This document shows positions 27,371 through 35,540 of a DNA stretch of 64,000 nucleotides, one piece after another; the stretch's first letter is position 1, and the number at the start of each line of letters is the position of its first letter. A model generated the notes under the pieces. It ran no database searches, had not been told where the DNA came from, and saw only the letters and a list, made by a program, of their open reading frames with translations. The DNA comes from Bacillota bacterium (lineage in GTDB: Bacteria; Bacillota_A; Clostridia; Lachnospirales; Lachnospiraceae): assembly GCA_023443625.1 (NCBI GenBank), contig JAEZTQ010000112.1, forward strand, positions 62,001 through 126,000, given 5' to 3'. A program made the position numbers and the translations under genes.

Positions 27371-27991
27371 CTAATTAAAACGTATATCCAGATATGACTT
27401 TACTATATCAACACACTTTTGGAAACCAAGATGGCTGCTATTTAAACAGAGATCATAATTTCTAACATCGCTCCAGTCTCTGCCTGTATAATACTTGTAG
27501 TAGTCAGCTCTGTGTTTATCAATTGAAGTAATTTGCTTCTCAATCTCTCTCTCCGACTTACCTGTCATATCTTTTAAAGTACTTATGCAATCCTCAATAG
27601 GTGCATGAACAAATAACTTAACTATATTATCATAATCCTTTAAAACATAATCAGCACAGCGTCCAATTATGATACAGGATTCTGTATCTGCAAGCTCTTT
27701 TATTATTTTGGCCTGATAATTAAATAAATTATCATTGGATACAAAATCATCGCTGTCCGGTGGTATTATCTCACCCTTATATACATTACTGGCTATCTTA
27801 AACAATAGACTTCTCTTTAGCTTCTCATCTGCTTTTGCAAATAACTGCTCATTAATTCCACTGTCATCCGAGGCCAACCTAAGAAGATCTCTGTCATAAT
27901 AAGGTATTTTCAGCTGTTCTGATAACATTTTACCAATAGTACGACCACCGCTACCATAACCTCTTGAAATTGTAATTACATATTTACTCAT
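27371..27991 (-). CDS. Cytidylate kinase-like protein
   Basis: A 206-residue P-loop kinase of the Cytidylate_kin2 type: 'ITISRGYGSGGRTIGKMLSE' (loop with GSGG in place of the usual GxxxxGK), 'PYYDRDLL', 'SCIIIGRCADYVL', 'FVHAP' and the lid 'VRNYDLCLNSSHLG'. It probably phosphorylates a nucleoside monophosphate; the exact substrate is unproven. The start at 27991 follows GGAG; an open frame to 28036 covers the start-adjacent repeat and is rejected. It is the last gene after livF. Lys/Asp-rich codons continue in frame past its TAG stop, described separately. Confidence 0.82.
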   Translation of the reverse strand: MSKYVITISRGYGSGGRTIGKMLSEQLKIPYYDRDLLRLASDDSGINEQLFAKADEKLKRSLLFKIASNVYKGEIIPPDSDDFVSNDNLFNYQAKIIKELADTESCIIIGRCADYVLKDYDNIVKLFVHAPIEDCISTLKDMTGKSEREIEKQITSIDKHRADYYKYYTGRDWSDVRNYDLCLNSSHLGFQKCVDIVKSYLDIRFN

Positions 27992-28045
27992 TATAATCTC
28001 CATTCTGCTTATACACCAGGATTTTGGGTACAGCACAATATTTGC
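27989..28045 (-). repeat. Start-adjacent repeat, degenerate copy D (cytidylate kinase-like)
   Basis: Begins GCAAATATT like copy A, then CTGTACCCAAAATCCTGG, and ends ATGGAGATTATAATG on the start codon. It differs from copies A-C by short indels, and the CCTGC/GCAGG stem is not intact. Confidence 0.5.
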
Positions 28046-28142
28046 AAAGTGACACTATTTTTTGGGTCCTGATATTGTTGTGTAAAGGATGAACTCTCAC
28101 CTAATATCCTTCTCTTGATTACTATGCAAGAGTTATACTATT

Positions 28143-28853
28143 TTATTCACCCAAATATGCTTTCTTAACAGATTCATCATCCATCAACTTCTTAGCATCA
28201 CCTTCAAGTACAATTTTACCTGTTTCAAGAACATAGGCACGATCTGCAATACTTAAGGCTTTCTTCGCATTCTGCTCAACCAAGAGTACTGTAGTTCCAC
28301 TCTTACTGATGCTCTTAATAATATCAAATATTTCTTCAACCAATATGGGTGATAGACCCATGGAGGGCTCATCCATGAGAATAATCTTGGGATGAGACAT
28401 TAAAGCTCTACCCATAGCAAGCATCTGCTGCTCACCACCACTTAAGGTTCCTGACAACTGACCTTTTCGTTCTTTTAATCTGGGGAATCTCTTATATACA
28501 TTCTCTAAAGTCTCTGCAATCTCCCCTTGATCCTTACGTGTGAAGGCTCCCATCAATAAGTTGTCATACACCGTCAGCTGTGAGAACACTCTTCTCCCCT
28601 CCGGTACATGAGCAATACCACGGGATACAATCTTATGGGCAGGGATTTTCTGCAAATCAACGCCTTCATACATGACACTACCGCTCTTCGCACTAATCAA
28701 GCCTGTCACAGTATGCAAAATGGTTGTTTTACCAGCACCATTAGCTCCAATTAAGGCAATAACTTCACCTTCATTTACCTGAAAGGACACATCTTTGATT
28801 GCATGAATCATTCCATAATACACTTGTAAATTATTTATTTCCAGCATGGCCAT
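28143..28853 (-). CDS. livF: Branched-chain amino acid ABC transporter, ATPase LivF
   Basis: One of two ATPases of the LIV-I-type importer. 236 residues. Walker A GANGAGKTT, signature 'LSGGEQQMLAMGRAL', Walker B 'IILMDEPSMGLSP', H-loop 'LLVEQN', and the LivF-typical C-terminus 'AYLGE'. AAGGAG precedes the ATG. 91 bases separate it from livG, including a CAGGAGGA/TCCTCCTG hairpin (28894-28911) that may mark mRNA processing. Confidence 0.95.
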   Translation of the reverse strand: MAMLEINNLQVYYGMIHAIKDVSFQVNEGEVIALIGANGAGKTTILHTVTGLISAKSGSVMYEGVDLQKIPAHKIVSRGIAHVPEGRRVFSQLTVYDNLLMGAFTRKDQGEIAETLENVYKRFPRLKERKGQLSGTLSGGEQQMLAMGRALMSHPKIILMDEPSMGLSPILVEEIFDIIKSISKSGTTVLLVEQNAKKALSIADRAYVLETGKIVLEGDAKKLMDDESVKKAYLGE

Positions 28854-28944
28854 ATCCTAATTCTCCTTGCTTATAGAGGTTAACCCCGTAAATCAGGAGG
28901 ACATCCTCCTGTCAAACATAAATCCCTGTTATATCCATCAATAC

Positions 28945-29703
28945 CTATTCACCAAGATATGCCTTAATAACTTCCGGATTATTTAAAACATCACTAGGTA
29001 AGCCGTTGGCTAGTTCTGTACCGAAGTTTAATACAAATATCTTCTCACATATACCAGCTACCAACTTCATATCATGTTCAATTAATAATATTGTTACATC
29101 GTACTTCTCACGAATGAGGGTAATAGTCTCCATGAGCTCGTCAGTTTCTGCTGGGTTCATACCCGCTGCTGGCTCATCAAGAAGTAATAATTTTGGATTA
29201 GTTGCAAGGGCTCTTGCAATCTCTAACTTTCTCTGTTTACCATAAGGAAGATTAGCTGAAAGATAATGTGCTTCCTTGTCAAGTCCAAATACCTTTAAAA
29301 TATCCAGTGCTTTCTCATTCATCTGTCTTTCTGTCTTGAAGAATGCCGGCAAGCGGAAAATTCCTGATGTTGTGGAATATTTATATCCATTATGAAGTCC
29401 TACTTTAACATTATCCAACACGGATAGTTCTTTAAAGAGACGGATATTTTGAAATGTTCTTGCAATACCTGCTTTATTAATATCAATGGTACTAAGACCT
29501 GTGATATTAGCTCCATCTAATAATACTTTTCCTGTATCCGGTTTATATACTCCTGTTAAAAGGTTAAAAGCAGTAGTTTTTCCAGCACCATTTGGTCCAA
29601 TCAAACCATATAGTTCACCTTTTTCTATGGTTATACTAAAAGAATCAACAGCACGTAAGCCACCAAAGGAGATACCTAAATTACTTACCTGTAACATTGC
29701 CAT
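28945..29703 (-). CDS. livG: Branched-chain amino acid ABC transporter, ATPase LivG
   Basis: Second ATPase of the importer, 252 residues. Walker A GPNGAGKTT, the LivG-typical 'GIARTFQNIRLF', signature 'LPYGKQRKLEIARAL', Walker B 'LLLLDEPAAGMNP', H-loop 'LIEHDM'. GGAGG precedes the ATG. Four bases separate it from livM. Confidence 0.95.
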   Translation of the reverse strand: MAMLQVSNLGISFGGLRAVDSFSITIEKGELYGLIGPNGAGKTTAFNLLTGVYKPDTGKVLLDGANITGLSTIDINKAGIARTFQNIRLFKELSVLDNVKVGLHNGYKYSTTSGIFRLPAFFKTERQMNEKALDILKVFGLDKEAHYLSANLPYGKQRKLEIARALATNPKLLLLDEPAAGMNPAETDELMETITLIREKYDVTILLIEHDMKLVAGICEKIFVLNFGTELANGLPSDVLNNPEVIKAYLGE

Positions 29704-29707
29704 AACT

Positions 29708-30772
29708 TTAAGCCTCCTTCTTCTTTGCTAATAAACCTTTAATGGAATACTTCTTACGCCAAGCAATGCATTTTGGATTCCAGTTAAAAATCATCATAAC
29801 GATTAATACCAAGGCATAGACTAACATACGGTAGTCCTGCATAAAACGAAGGTATTCTGGCAGAAGTGTAAGAACTAATGCAGCAATAATAGAACCTCTA
29901 ATATTACCAATACCTCCAAGTACAACAAATACCAAAATCATAATAGATTGATTATATCCAAAGTTCTTTGGCGTTGCAGTCAAGGTGGATAGATTATGGG
30001 AATAAAGTACACCCGCTACACCTGCCATAGCCGCAGAGAGGGAAAAAGCTAATAGCTTAAATTTGGTAATATCAATACCCACGGATTCCGCTGCAATTCG
30101 ATTATCACGAATAGCCATAATAGCACGTCCAGAACGGGAATTGATTAAGTTTGAAATAATAATATAAATAATTACAAGTAAAATCAAAGCAATGGTAAAG
30201 GTAGTGTTACGTGGAATATCTGAGATACCTTGGGCACCATTTACAATAACCTTGCCACCTTCTGAAAGATTTAAAGCCATCACATTCTCTGTTGAGAAAT
30301 GCATACCCTTATCATCAACACCAATATATAAAACATTAACAACATTCTTAACAATCTCACCAAAAGCCAGAGTTACAATGGCCAGATAGTCTCCTCGCAA
30401 ACGAAGTACAGCTACACCGATTAAAGCTCCAAAAGCAGCAGCAATCAAAGCTCCAATAAGAATTGCCAAAGTAAACCTGATAAAGGTATTATCAATGATA
30501 TTAACAAAACATTTGGAGAAGAAAGCGCCAGAAAATGCACCAATGCACATAAATCCTGCATGTCCCAAACTTAGCTCTCCCAATATACCCACTGTCAGAT
30601 TAAGAGATACTGCCAGAATGGAATAATAACAAATAGGAACTAACAACCCCTTCATTAGGTTGGACATGCTTCCTGCAGATATCATTATTTGGCACAGAGC
30701 GTATACTGCAATTATTACTATAATCATAATTAGATTATTACGTGTTGTTTTACTAATCTTTTTCATAGTCAT
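29708..30772 (-). CDS. livM: Branched-chain amino acid ABC transporter permease LivM
   Basis: Integral membrane permease with about nine hydrophobic segments and the family signatures 'GILGELSLGHAGFM', 'LRLRGDYLAIVTLAFGEI' and 'GIDITKFKLLAF'. Several starts are possible at the livH junction: a GTG at 30781, ATG at 30772 and ATG at 30766. I use 30772, preceded by AGGTGG. It forms the translocation channel with LivH. Confidence 0.93.
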   Translation of the reverse strand: MTMKKISKTTRNNLIMIIVIIAVYALCQIMISAGSMSNLMKGLLVPICYYSILAVSLNLTVGILGELSLGHAGFMCIGAFSGAFFSKCFVNIIDNTFIRFTLAILIGALIAAAFGALIGVAVLRLRGDYLAIVTLAFGEIVKNVVNVLYIGVDDKGMHFSTENVMALNLSEGGKVIVNGAQGISDIPRNTTFTIALILLVIIYIIISNLINSRSGRAIMAIRDNRIAAESVGIDITKFKLLAFSLSAAMAGVAGVLYSHNLSTLTATPKNFGYNQSIMILVFVVLGGIGNIRGSIIAALVLTLLPEYLRFMQDYRMLVYALVLIVMMIFNWNPKCIAWRKKYSIKGLLAKKKEA

Positions 30773-30781
30773 CCTAGCCAC

Positions 30782-31663
30782 CTACACTTTCTCTTGTATC
30801 TTCTTACCAAGAATACCAGTAGGCCTAATGAGAAGAACAAGTATGAGAATTAGAAAAACAATGGCATCTGCAAGCTGGGATGAAATATAGGCACTACCAA
30901 GAATTTGAATAATACCTAATAAAATACCACCGATTAAAGCACCTGGAATGGAGCCGATACCTCCAAATACAGCCGCAGTAAAAGCTTTAATTCCTGGCAT
31001 GGATCCAGAAGTTGCGGAAAGGCTTGGATAGGAGGAGAACATGAGTACACTGGCGATGGCAGCAAGGGCAGATCCAATAGCAAAGGTAATGGCTATGGTC
31101 TGATTAACATTAACACCCATAAGGACAGCTGCATCCTTATCCTCTGATACAGCTAGCATAGCACGGCCAGTTTTTGATTTCTTAATAAAGACTGTCAACA
31201 CAATCATAATGACAACACAAACAGGTATAGTAACAATGGCTTCTCCCGGAATGGTAAGTTTGCCATGGGCAAGTTTAATTGCCTCTAATTTAATGAGTGA
31301 AGTAAAAGATTTTGTACCAGCACCAAACACTAGAAGTGCTACATTTTGTAAAAAATAACTAACACCAATGGCTGTTATAAGCACTGCCAGGGAGGAAGCC
31401 CTTCGAAGGGGTTTATATGCCACTCTCTCTATGGTTACTCCTAAGGCTGTACAGACTATAATGGATGCAAGGACTGCAAGAACAGGATTAATTCCCATCA
31501 CACTCATTACAACAAATATAACATATCCACCAATCATGATGACATCACCATGTGCAAAGTTAAGCATCTTAGCAATTCCATAAACCATGGTATATCCAAG
31601 TGCAATTATGGAATATACACTGCCAAGACTAATTCCTTTAATTAAATAAGCAATAAAGCTCAT
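30782..31663 (-). CDS. livH: Branched-chain amino acid ABC transporter permease LivH
   Basis: Membrane permease partner of LivM. Seen: 'GSVYSIIALGYTMVYGIAKMLNFAHGD', the LivH hallmark, 'ERVAYKPLRRASSLAVLITAIG', and 'AFTAAVFGGIGSIPGALIGG'. The start at 31663 is preceded by GGGGGT; an open frame to 31681 lacks a site. It directly abuts livM. Confidence 0.94.
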   Translation of the reverse strand: MSFIAYLIKGISLGSVYSIIALGYTMVYGIAKMLNFAHGDVIMIGGYVIFVVMSVMGINPVLAVLASIIVCTALGVTIERVAYKPLRRASSLAVLITAIGVSYFLQNVALLVFGAGTKSFTSLIKLEAIKLAHGKLTIPGEAIVTIPVCVVIMIVLTVFIKKSKTGRAMLAVSEDKDAAVLMGVNVNQTIAITFAIGSALAAIASVLMFSSYPSLSATSGSMPGIKAFTAAVFGGIGSIPGALIGGILLGIIQILGSAYISSQLADAIVFLILILVLLIRPTGILGKKIQEKV

Positions 31664-31894
31664 AAGTACCCCCGTTGGCATGCCTTTGCATGCAAATTAT
31701 TTTGTTATACCCTATTATATCATATCTCAAAAAGATAAATATAAAGATAACATTGACACTTAATTTCGTAAAGTAACACAAAGATTATAGCATACTACAT
31801 GTCCTGTTACAACTTAAAGTAAAGCTCCTGACATATTTTTTTCGTTTACTATTCTCTATGAAAAATATTACAACAAAATATTTACAATCCTTGG

Positions 31895-31930
31895 AAAAAT
31901 TAACAGAGGGACGCTAAGCAGCACCCCTCT
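31895..31930 (-). terminator. Partial terminator between livK and livH
   Basis: AGAGGG and CCCTCT pair across about 14 bases, followed on the minus strand by GTTAATTTTT. Placed after livK, it likely lowers transcription of the membrane genes relative to the abundant binding protein. The rest of the 313-bp gap is AT-rich; a TATAAT near 31715 lacks a convincing -35. Confidence 0.7.
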
Positions 31931-31976
31931 AAAATTTAATCTATGAGTTTTCTATCCTAAACTGTGAGTTTATGAA

Positions 31977-33203
31977 CTACTCTGCAGATACATAACCACC
32001 GTCTTTGATCACAACAGCCAAAGGAGCCTTATTAACTTCCCCTGTTGCTGCCCAGGTCATACCTGCACCAGTTAAACCATCAAACTGAATCTCAGTCATT
32101 GCCTTCTTTAAAGCTTCACATAATTGTGCAGTACTCATATCAGGTGTTGCACCTGCTTTTTCAAGAGCTGCCTTTATGATATAGATTGCATCATAAGCAT
32201 CTGCACCAAACTGATTAGGAACTTCATTATTATAAGCTGCCTTATAGTCAGCAACAAATTTCTGTGTCTTATCATCTGAAGCATCCGCAGCAAATGGAGT
32301 AAGAAGCATTACACCCTCTGCTAATGCAGTATCAAAGTTCTCTACACCAAGAATACCATCAAGTCCATCACAACCAAAGAAAATAGGACTGTAATCATTA
32401 TCTGCTGCTTGTTGTAAAATCAATGTAGCTTCTTCATAATAAATAGGAAGGAATACAAGTTCTGCACCGCTATCCTTTGCTTTCTGAAGCTGTACGGAGA
32501 AATCAGATTTACTATCATCAGTAAAGGCCTCTGCAGCTACGATTTCGATGTTCTGGTTCTTAGCTTCCTCTGCAAATTTCGTATAGATACCGGTTGAATA
32601 TACATCAGAGCTATTATAGATAACTGCTACTTTACTAGCAAGTGCTTTCTGTCCTATATACTGTGCAGAAGCGATACCCTGGTTAGGGTCAGTAAAGCAT
32701 ACCTGGAATACGTTACCATTAACAATAACATCTGTAGAAGATGCAGAAGGTGTTAATTGGAACATGCTATCTTCAAAGGTCTTATCCTTCACTGCTTTAG
32801 AAGGAGTAGAGGTAACTGTACCCATTAAAATCTGCATACCCCAGTCCTTTAAAGAGTTATATGCATTCACAGATTTCTCTGCATCATGCTCATCATCTTC
32901 AAATTTGAAGGCAATTTCAACACCGTTAATCCCACCAGCAGCATTGATTTCTTTCACAGCTAATTCAGCGGAATTCTTAACATTTAAACCATATACAGCT
33001 GCTCCGCCAGTGATAGGACCGATACCACCAATATAGAATTTGGGTGCTGTATCCTCTGAACCCTGTGCATCTGATGTGTCTGTATTATCAGTGCCAGTTG
33101 TTCCATCCTTATCCTTCGTTTCTTTGGTTCCGCAAGCTGATAAGCTTACAAATACCAGGCATAAAGCCATTAAAAGACAAAGTACTTTTTTCATTTTCTT
33201 CAT
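31977..33203 (-). CDS. livK: Branched-chain amino acid ABC transporter, substrate-binding lipoprotein
   Basis: A 408-residue type I periplasmic-binding-fold protein. The N-terminus has a lipoprotein signal with lipobox LSAC (Cys24), then a Thr/Asp-rich tether. The mature part shows 'IGGIGPITGGAAVYGLNVKNSAELAVKEINAAGGINGV', typical of leucine/isoleucine/valine receptors, and 'NQFGADAYDAIYI'. It captures substrate at the outer face for LivHMGF. GGGAGGATG precedes the ATG. It is the first gene of the operon. Confidence 0.95.
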   Translation of the reverse strand: MKKMKKVLCLLMALCLVFVSLSACGTKETKDKDGTTGTDNTDTSDAQGSEDTAPKFYIGGIGPITGGAAVYGLNVKNSAELAVKEINAAGGINGVEIAFKFEDDEHDAEKSVNAYNSLKDWGMQILMGTVTSTPSKAVKDKTFEDSMFQLTPSASSTDVIVNGNVFQVCFTDPNQGIASAQYIGQKALASKVAVIYNSSDVYSTGIYTKFAEEAKNQNIEIVAAEAFTDDSKSDFSVQLQKAKDSGAELVFLPIYYEEATLILQQAADNDYSPIFFGCDGLDGILGVENFDTALAEGVMLLTPFAADASDDKTQKFVADYKAAYNNEVPNQFGADAYDAIYIIKAALEKAGATPDMSTAQLCEALKKAMTEIQFDGLTGAGMTWAATGEVNKAPLAVVIKDGGYVSAE

Positions 33204-33378
33204 AAAATCATCCTCCCAAATTGATTAAGATTGTCTAAAGGGATTAGACATCCATATTCTCCACAAGCAAATTATCATCACACCCATATATTTTGAACAC
33301 TCTGCATATTTACTTGTTATAAATAAGGCGTTAGGTAAGTGATATCCGCTCCGCCCTGAACGCCTTTATTCTGCATAT

Positions 33379-33407
33379 ATAATAACCTTGATAAAATAAT
33401 TTGTCAA
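33379..33407 (-). promoter_or_regulatory. livK operon promoter
   Basis: TTGACA (33402-33407), 17 bases, TATTAT (33379-33384) on the minus strand. The leader holds a hairpin (33321-33370): AAGGCGTT with AACGCCTT around a 26-base loop. I do not recognise it as a known riboswitch. Confidence 0.85.
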
Positions 33408-33424
33408 TATACTATTTTAATGTA

Positions 33425-33682
33425 CTAAAGTATTTCTCCACCACATTTGTCACAAAATTCAAAACCTTCTAAAGTAATTCCACCACAATCTGGACAGATA
33501 ATTTTCTCAGGATGAATTTCTCTCTCCAATATCTCATAGACTTTCTCCTCTTCTTCTCTGGGATCATCTATGTCCTTCTCCTCTACCATATCTTCCTGGG
33601 ACTTTAAATTCTCCTTCTCCATATCATCCATGGAAGAGTTAAGCTCTTTCTTCCTATTAAATAATCTATCAATAATAGACAT
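33425..33682 (-). CDS. Small acidic zinc-ribbon protein of unknown function
   Basis: 85 residues. A charged, Glu-rich N-terminal two thirds is followed by a zinc ribbon 'CPDCGG...CDKCGG' (four cysteines) at the C-terminus. GGGGGG precedes the ATG. It follows the clpX-like gene by 28 bases on the same strand, so the two are probably co-transcribed. I cannot assign a function; an adaptor or substrate of the ClpX-like unfoldase is a guess from position. Confidence 0.75.
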   Translation of the reverse strand: MSIIDRLFNRKKELNSSMDDMEKENLKSQEDMVEEKDIDDPREEEEKVYEILEREIHPEKIICPDCGGITLEGFEFCDKCGGEIL

Positions 33683-33710
33683 CTAATGCCCCCCTATTTT
33701 TTATTTCTTA

Positions 33711-35156
33711 TTATTCTGCTGTTAGCATCTTATGACTGCTGGTTCCTCTCATCTCAATCACAGGAACTCCCTTTCCATCAATGTAATCTCTGGTTATAGT
33801 CACTCGCCCAATATTCTCATCTTTTGGAATTTCATACATAATATCCAGCATCAGATCCTCCATTATTGCACGAAGTGCTCTTGCTCCAGTTTTTTTCTCC
33901 ACCGCTTTCTCTGCTATAGCCTCTAGTGCCTCCGGTGTAAAGGTAAGATCAACTTCATCTAATGCCAGAAGCTTCTGATACTGCTTTAAGATAGCATTTC
34001 TAGGCTCCTTTAATACCTGTACCAACATGTCCTTGGAAAGTCCCTCTAAGGCATACATAATTGGAAGTCGTCCTAAGAATTCCGGTATCATGCCATACTC
34101 TCTCAAATCCTCCAAAGTAACTTTTTGAAGTAAATTGATGTCACCATCATGTTTATCCTTTAAGTCAGCACGAAATCCTATGGAGGTCTGCTTATTTAAC
34201 CTGGACTTAATAATTTTATCTAAATCTGGGAAGGCTCCACCACATATAAAGAGAATATGCTGTGTATTAACTGTGGTCTGAGGGACCATAGCATTCTTAG
34301 AGGTTGCTCCAACAGGTACTTCTATCTCACTGCCCTCTAAGAGTTTGAGTAAACCTTGCTGTACAGATTCACCGCTTACATCTCGGCTATTGGTGTTACG
34401 TTTCTTAGCAATCTTGTCAATCTCATCGATAAAGACAATCCCTCGCTCCGCTTTCTTCACATCATTGCCTGCTGCTTGTAAAAGCTTAGAGATAACACTT
34501 TCCACATCATCACCTATATATCCTGCTTCCGTTAATGATGTTGCATCTGTTATTGCTAAGGGCACATTTAATAATTTGGCCAGTGTTTTTACAAGATAAG
34601 TCTTACCACTTCCTGTGGGACCCAGCATCAGCATATTGGACTTCTCAATTTCCACATCAGGATCTGCTGCCACACCAATTCTTTTATAGTGATTATAAAC
34701 AGCAACTGAAATAACTTTCTTAGCACGTTCCTGTCCAATAATAAACTCATCCAGACTTGCCTTAATAACATGAGGAGAGGGAATTTTCTTGCGGTCAAAA
34801 ACTTCTTTCTCTTCTTCCTTCTCCTCCGGCTTACTTTTCTTCAGCTTCTGTGATTTTGGAATATCATTCTGCAAATTAGACAGATTAATCATATTTGGCG
34901 AAAAACCTATCATCTGCATATATGGATTGTCTCCTTTATTAATTGTATCAAAGGTTTTTTGCATACAGTCAGAACATATAGTTATTTGGTTGGGGATATG
35001 TATCATCTTTCCCACCTTACTCTCCGGCCTTCTGCATAGATAACAAATTTCTTCGTAATCATTATGATCCGTCTCTTTATGATTGTTCCTATTACTCTCT
35101 TTATTTATATTATCCTTACTAATATCATCCTTATTTATATCATCTCTATTACTCAT
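33711..35156 (-). CDS. ClpX-like AAA+ unfoldase, divergent paralogue
   Basis: 481 residues. A polar, Asn/Asp/Lys-rich N-terminal tail (1-35) precedes a four-Cys zinc finger (Cys38, 41, 61, 64) and a long charged linker (about 100-125). The AAA+ core has Walker A GPTGSGKT (179-186), pore loop '[10 protein letters not shown]', Walker B '[11 protein letters not shown]', '[18 protein letters not shown]' and the ClpP-docking 'IGF' loop. The segment that carries the RKH loop in ordinary ClpX is replaced by '[15 protein letters not shown]'. It is not beside clpP, tig or lon. It probably unfolds proteins for ClpP but looks like a second, specialised ClpX. Start at 35156, with an in-frame ATG at 35168. 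Confidence 0.85.
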   Translation of the reverse strand: MSNRDDINKDDISKDNINKESNRNNHKETDHNDYEEICYLCRRPESKVGKMIHIPNQITICSDCMQKTFDTINKGDNPYMQMIGFSPNMINLSNLQNDIPKSQKLKKSKPEEKEEEKEVFDRKKIPSPHVIKASLDEFIIGQERAKKVISVAVYNHYKRIGVAADPDVEIEKSNMLMLGPTGSGKTYLVKTLAKLLNVPLAITDATSLTEAGYIGDDVESVISKLLQAAGNDVKKAERGIVFIDEIDKIAKKRNTNSRDVSGESVQQGLLKLLEGSEIEVPVGATSKNAMVPQTTVNTQHILFICGGAFPDLDKIIKSRLNKQTSIGFRADLKDKHDGDINLLQKVTLEDLREYGMIPEFLGRLPIMYALEGLSKDMLVQVLKEPRNAILKQYQKLLALDEVDLTFTPEALEAIAEKAVEKKTGARALRAIMEDLMLDIMYEIPKDENIGRVTITRDYIDGKGVPVIEMRGTSSHKMLTAE

Positions 35157-35220
35157 AATAATAACCATGCCTTTCCGTAACCTGCAAACTTTGGGCCGCA
35201 GGCACTATCCTCAATTTTGC
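35154..35220 (-). repeat. Start-adjacent repeat, copy C (clpX-like)
   Basis: Begins GCAAAATTGAGG, then the CCTGCGGCCCAAAGTTTGCA+GG hairpin, TTACGGAAAGGCATGG and ends in TTATTATG at the clpX-like start. Nearly identical to copy B. Confidence 0.85.
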
Positions 35221-35255
35221 ACACATTTTCTGTAAATATAGTAAGTAGTATCCAT
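35211..35255 (-). CDS. Possible 14-codon upstream ORF in the clpX-like leader
   Basis: ATG at 35255 after GGAG (8-base spacing) encodes MDTTYYIYRKCVQN and stops at 35211, just before the hairpin of repeat copy C. It lies between the mapped promoter and the gene, so it would be on the mRNA. Expression is not demonstrable from sequence. Confidence 0.3.
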   Translation of the reverse strand: MDTTYYIYRKCVQN

Positions 35256-35278
35256 TTACTGTTCTCCAATATATCAAG

Positions 35279-35307
35279 ATTATATCTTAATCATCTCTAT
35301 CCTTCAA
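35279..35307 (-). promoter_or_regulatory. Promoter of the clpX-like gene
   Basis: TTGAAG (35302-35307), 17 bases, TATAAT (35279-35284) on the minus strand. Confidence 0.75.
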
Positions 35308-35355
35308 TAGGTCAATTATTAAGCTTTTATTATAATATTATATCTAAGGTTCTAT

Positions 35356-35440
35356 TGTGAAAATAAAAAGCAATTTTCACACCTAGAAGTTTGTGCCTGC
35401 GTAATCCTCGGCACAAACTAACTCAAAGGGAAGGCATGTA
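35356..35440 (+). repeat. 85-bp repeat, copy 1 (plus orientation)
   Basis: Exact reverse complement of 39968-40052, 85 of 85 bases. It contains two hairpins: TGTGAAAAT with ATTTTCACA (9 bp), and AGTTTGTGCC with GGCACAAACT (10 bp, 12-base loop), then ACTCAAAGGGAAGGCATGTA. It lies between the clpX-like promoter and the htrA terminator. Confidence 0.95.
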
Positions 35441-35442
35441 TA

Positions 35443-35507
35443 AGAGAATAAAAGAACGCCAGATTATATATACCCTATAAATGAATATATGATAATCCGG
35501 CCTTCTT
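35443..35507. terminator. htrA terminator, bidirectional
   Basis: AAGAACGCCAGATTAT pairs with ATAATCCGGCCTTCTT (two mismatches) across an AT-rich inner stem. TTTTATTC follows on the minus strand, for htrA. Confidence 0.8.
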
Positions 35508-35540
35508 AATTTCTTAATTATTTAGTTGTTTTAATCTGTT

